Source of the DNA: Prunella strophiata
Lineage: Eukaryota; Chordata; Aves; Passeriformes; Prunellidae
Reading direction: 5' to 3'
Length of the DNA: 64,000 nucleotides
Assembly (NCBI GenBank): GCA_036583965.1
Contig: JAZBQD010000019.1
Location: 21,207,085 to 21,271,084 of the forward strand
Shown: positions 61,560 through 64,000 of the stretch, piece by piece
Numbering within the stretch: the stretch's first letter is position 1
How the letters are laid out: each line of letters begins with the position of its first letter
The notes under the pieces: generated by a model
What the model saw: only the letters and a program-made list of their open reading frames with translations
Told to the model about the DNA's origin: nothing
The model's database searches: none
Program-made: the position numbers and the translations under genes

Positions 61560-62554
61560 CTTGAACATGAGTTGTATGAAAACTCATCTATGTAACAATA
61601 ATGAGAAAAACAATTGTTACAGTCCAGACTTATCAGATCTAGACTGGAGATTTATGTAATCAACAGACACTTGATTAGTAACTTGTCTGTATTTTATCCC
61701 ATAAATTCAAGATTAGTAAAGTCACTAGAGTTGACATGACTACCTCAGACTCCAATTCTCAATCTCTCCTGTTCTTCAAGTTCATGTTCCTAAAGGTACA
61801 CCAACAAAGGAATGCCCAGTAATGACTCCCATTCATACCAACAATATTTTGTTCTAAGGACAGCTTAGAGTCAAGCAGAAAATAAAAAAAGACACTAAAA
61901 GCGTTCCCAGTTTCTAATTCAGAAGAGTCATATTTTAAACTACATTCCTTAAAATACTGTAGACTTATGCCCCACTTTAGGTTTGGGAATACCTAAAATT
62001 TCTTCACAGCCCTAAATGAACACTGTCAGGATCAGAATTATGGAATGTCCCCAGACAAGCATGCAGTGACACACACCTTCAGACCTTTTTAAGCCATCTT
62101 CCTCTAGGTTACTCATGAGGCTATCTGAACACGTTAGAAACATGTAGGTTAGATTTCCCTATTATTTAATTTAAGATATGCATGAAGTTAGAGATGAGTG
62201 GTATCAACCCATTGCACTTTCTTTTTATGATCTCTTCTTTCTTGGTCTTATAGTTAAGGTTTGAATACTAAAGAATAGAGAAGTCTCTCCTGCTTCTAAA
62301 AATAATGACATTTCAATTCTCTTTTTCTATAAATATAAAAGGTATTATAGAATCTATACTTTCTTGAGGTGCAGCATAGGCCACATTATTTTTTAAAACC
62401 AAACCCACATTTTGAATCTAAGCAGCACATTTCACATTTCGGGTCTGGCATCTCAACCATAACATAAAACTTGCACTAGCAAAAGATGAAAAGGAGAAAG
62501 CATGCTTGTCTGCCCTGGAACTCTGTTGCCCTTAGGCATGAGCCAGAAATAATC
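61560..62554. other. Unique non-coding sequence
   Basis: I see nothing beyond AT-rich unique DNA; no repeat or gene recognised. Confidence 0.5.
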
Positions 62555-62720
62555 CCAGAGGCAGAATGCAAATGAAATGTCTCGTCAGCGTGCAGGCCTT
62601 AATGCATTTACCTTAAACATTTACATTAACAGATGGTCCCCTGCAGTCCCATAAACTCACTCCTGAGTTCATTTCCATCTCACTCCAGGCCCCATTTGTC
62701 ACCGGTCAGACAGAAGAATG
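62555..62720. promoter_or_regulatory. Candidate conserved element with octamer motif
   Basis: A perfect octamer ATGCAAAT lies at 62566-62573. It is followed within 25 bases by the CpG-bearing CTCGTCAGCGTGC, by TTAATGCATTTA (an AT-rich palindrome-like homeodomain/POU site) at about 62600, and by the E-box-type CAGATGG at about 62630. CACCGGTC near 62700 adds further CpG. The density of developmental motifs and kept CpGs suggests an enhancer. This is inference. Confidence 0.28.
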
Positions 62721-62883
62721 TTGCAAGGGAGTTGAGCCAGAACAGAGGAATGGGACAAACTGTATGAAATGATTAGTGTCACCTACATATAAGCATTTGA
62801 CCTCAGTTACAAAGGGAGAAAAAATTGTATGTAAGAGGAAAATTAATTAATATGGTGATGATCAGAAGAACTAGAACTACCAG

Positions 62884-63063
62884 TATTAAAAAAAAAAAAA
62901 ATCCCCCCCAAAAAATACCAAAACCAAACCAAAATCAACCAAAAAAAAAAAATCTACCAAAATCAACCAAAACCACCAAAAAACCAAAAACAACAACAAC
63001 AACAAAAAACCACAAAAAATTCCCCCCCCCCCCAAAAAACCACCACCTCCAAAAATCAAACAA
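62884..63063. repeat. G-free A/C-rich tract, 180 bp
   Basis: From 62884 to 63063 the plus strand contains no G. It is built of A runs, CCAAAA and CAAC phrases, and two C runs (7 C near 62904-62910 and 12 C at 63022-63033). On the minus strand this reads as GGTTTTGG-like phrases with two long G runs. Open frames on both strands (Lys/Pro/Asn-rich and Phe/Gly-rich) are composition artefacts. Confidence 0.9.
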
Positions 63064-64000
63064 GAAAAGCACACTTCTCCTTTTGGGGAGGAGGCAAATG
63101 CTACTTTTTAAAGTGGAGATGTAGCTGTGTACTGTGACAGTGGACTAGGTTGGCTCATGCATTTAAGGAAAAGTGACTGACATCAGGAATGGCATAAGAC
63201 AGCCAGACTGCTCAGCCCTCACTTGTGGGAGATGTAAAACTCTCCCATCAGTCCAGTGCTCCTGTACAAGACTTTGGCTTTTGCTGAGTCTCTAAATTCT
63301 CAGCTCTGTCACAGAAAAGGATATTGGTTTAACCAGGGGAAGAATAGAATTAAGTCCTGCCATGGTAGGTTAAAAGATACCAGCTTTTGAGCCACAGCTC
63401 ATCTGTGGCTTGGGTTTGTTATAGCAAGGAAATAAATTTTGATTTGCTTTTGTTATTTTTATCTTGGCCAAAAGACAAAAAGAAATTGTTAGAACAGAGA
63501 TACCTGCCAAAACAAAATTCTCAAGTGCAAGAAGAAAAACCACAAATCAGTCTAGTTGAACTCCATGAGGGATAAGAACACAAATGGATAAAAACTGGTG
63601 ACAAGGTGCTACTTCTTTATTCAGGATCTGAAGAATATGAGCAACAGAGTTTGATCTATATTCTCACCAGAGTCTTACACAGATGCCATAGGTGCTCAGA
63701 CTGTCCCAGATGTATAATACACTGAGTTATCTCAGAACATTTCTCTGAAGCACAAAAATATCAACTCTATTTTTCAAACTGAACTACATCAGAGATAAAG
63801 AAAATTGTCAGTCCACAAAGAATATCCCTAGTCAAAAAGAAAAATTAACTGAATCACTCAAATCTCCAGTTAATGTCATAATCATTCAACTCTGCCCAGA
63901 CCATGCAACAGTTCTTTCTCCCTGTGCAAGCAGGAAACAGGTACTGGGATGAACCAGCACTATGGCCTAAGCTGCTTTGCTCTGATGGTAAGAAAAAGCA
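63064..64000. other. Unique non-coding sequence to window end
   Basis: No supported gene or recognised repeat. The only open frame of note is 62 codons on the plus strand at 63387-63575, without recognisable features. Confidence 0.5.

Noticed and set aside
62825..63124. Lys/Pro/Asn-rich 99-codon protein and its Gly/Phe-rich antisense
   Set aside because: Both are products of the G-free A/C tract.

Overview
The window looks like non-coding DNA from a bird genome, more likely a songbird than a fowl. It is AT-rich and intron-poor or intergenic in character. The evidence for a bird is a decayed CR1-type LINE reverse transcriptase (43495-44785, minus strand) and two solo or partial LTRs of a family I recognise as avian ERVL-type (28543-28995 and 61024-61559). 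There are also two very old MIR-like SINE remnants (33514-33612 plus strand, 47550-47690 minus strand). I found no cellular protein-coding exon, tRNA, rRNA or snRNA gene that I can defend. Open frames other than the CR1 frames and the tandem-repeat frames are at most about 160 codons, match no family I know, and fit chance expectation.

Layout: 1-150 is a CpG-containing block with palindromic motifs that looks like a conserved regulatory element. 151-19200 is mostly plain unique sequence with a few low-complexity tracts and some possible regulatory islands (about 5690 and 6840-7030). 19200-21160 has several CpG-retaining or motif-dense islands that look like conserved non-coding elements. 21161-34830 is unique sequence with an ATT-rich tract, an LTR fragment, a poly-A run and a MIR remnant. 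34831-36967 is the most striking locus: a 24-bp minisatellite in two nearly pure arrays (about 21 and 43 units), combined with a 98%-identical duplication of its 217-bp flanking sequence. 36968-49000 contains the CR1 relic, a 2.5-kb-spaced direct duplication (46331-46447 and 48801-48935) and the second MIR remnant. 49000-64000 is unique sequence with an LTR, two possible regulatory islands and a 180-bp stretch without a single G on the plus strand.

No genes act together here. The functional hypotheses are regulatory only (candidate enhancers) plus repeat biology (minisatellite expansion and local duplication). Regulatory calls rest on motif and CpG content seen by eye and have not been tested by alignment.
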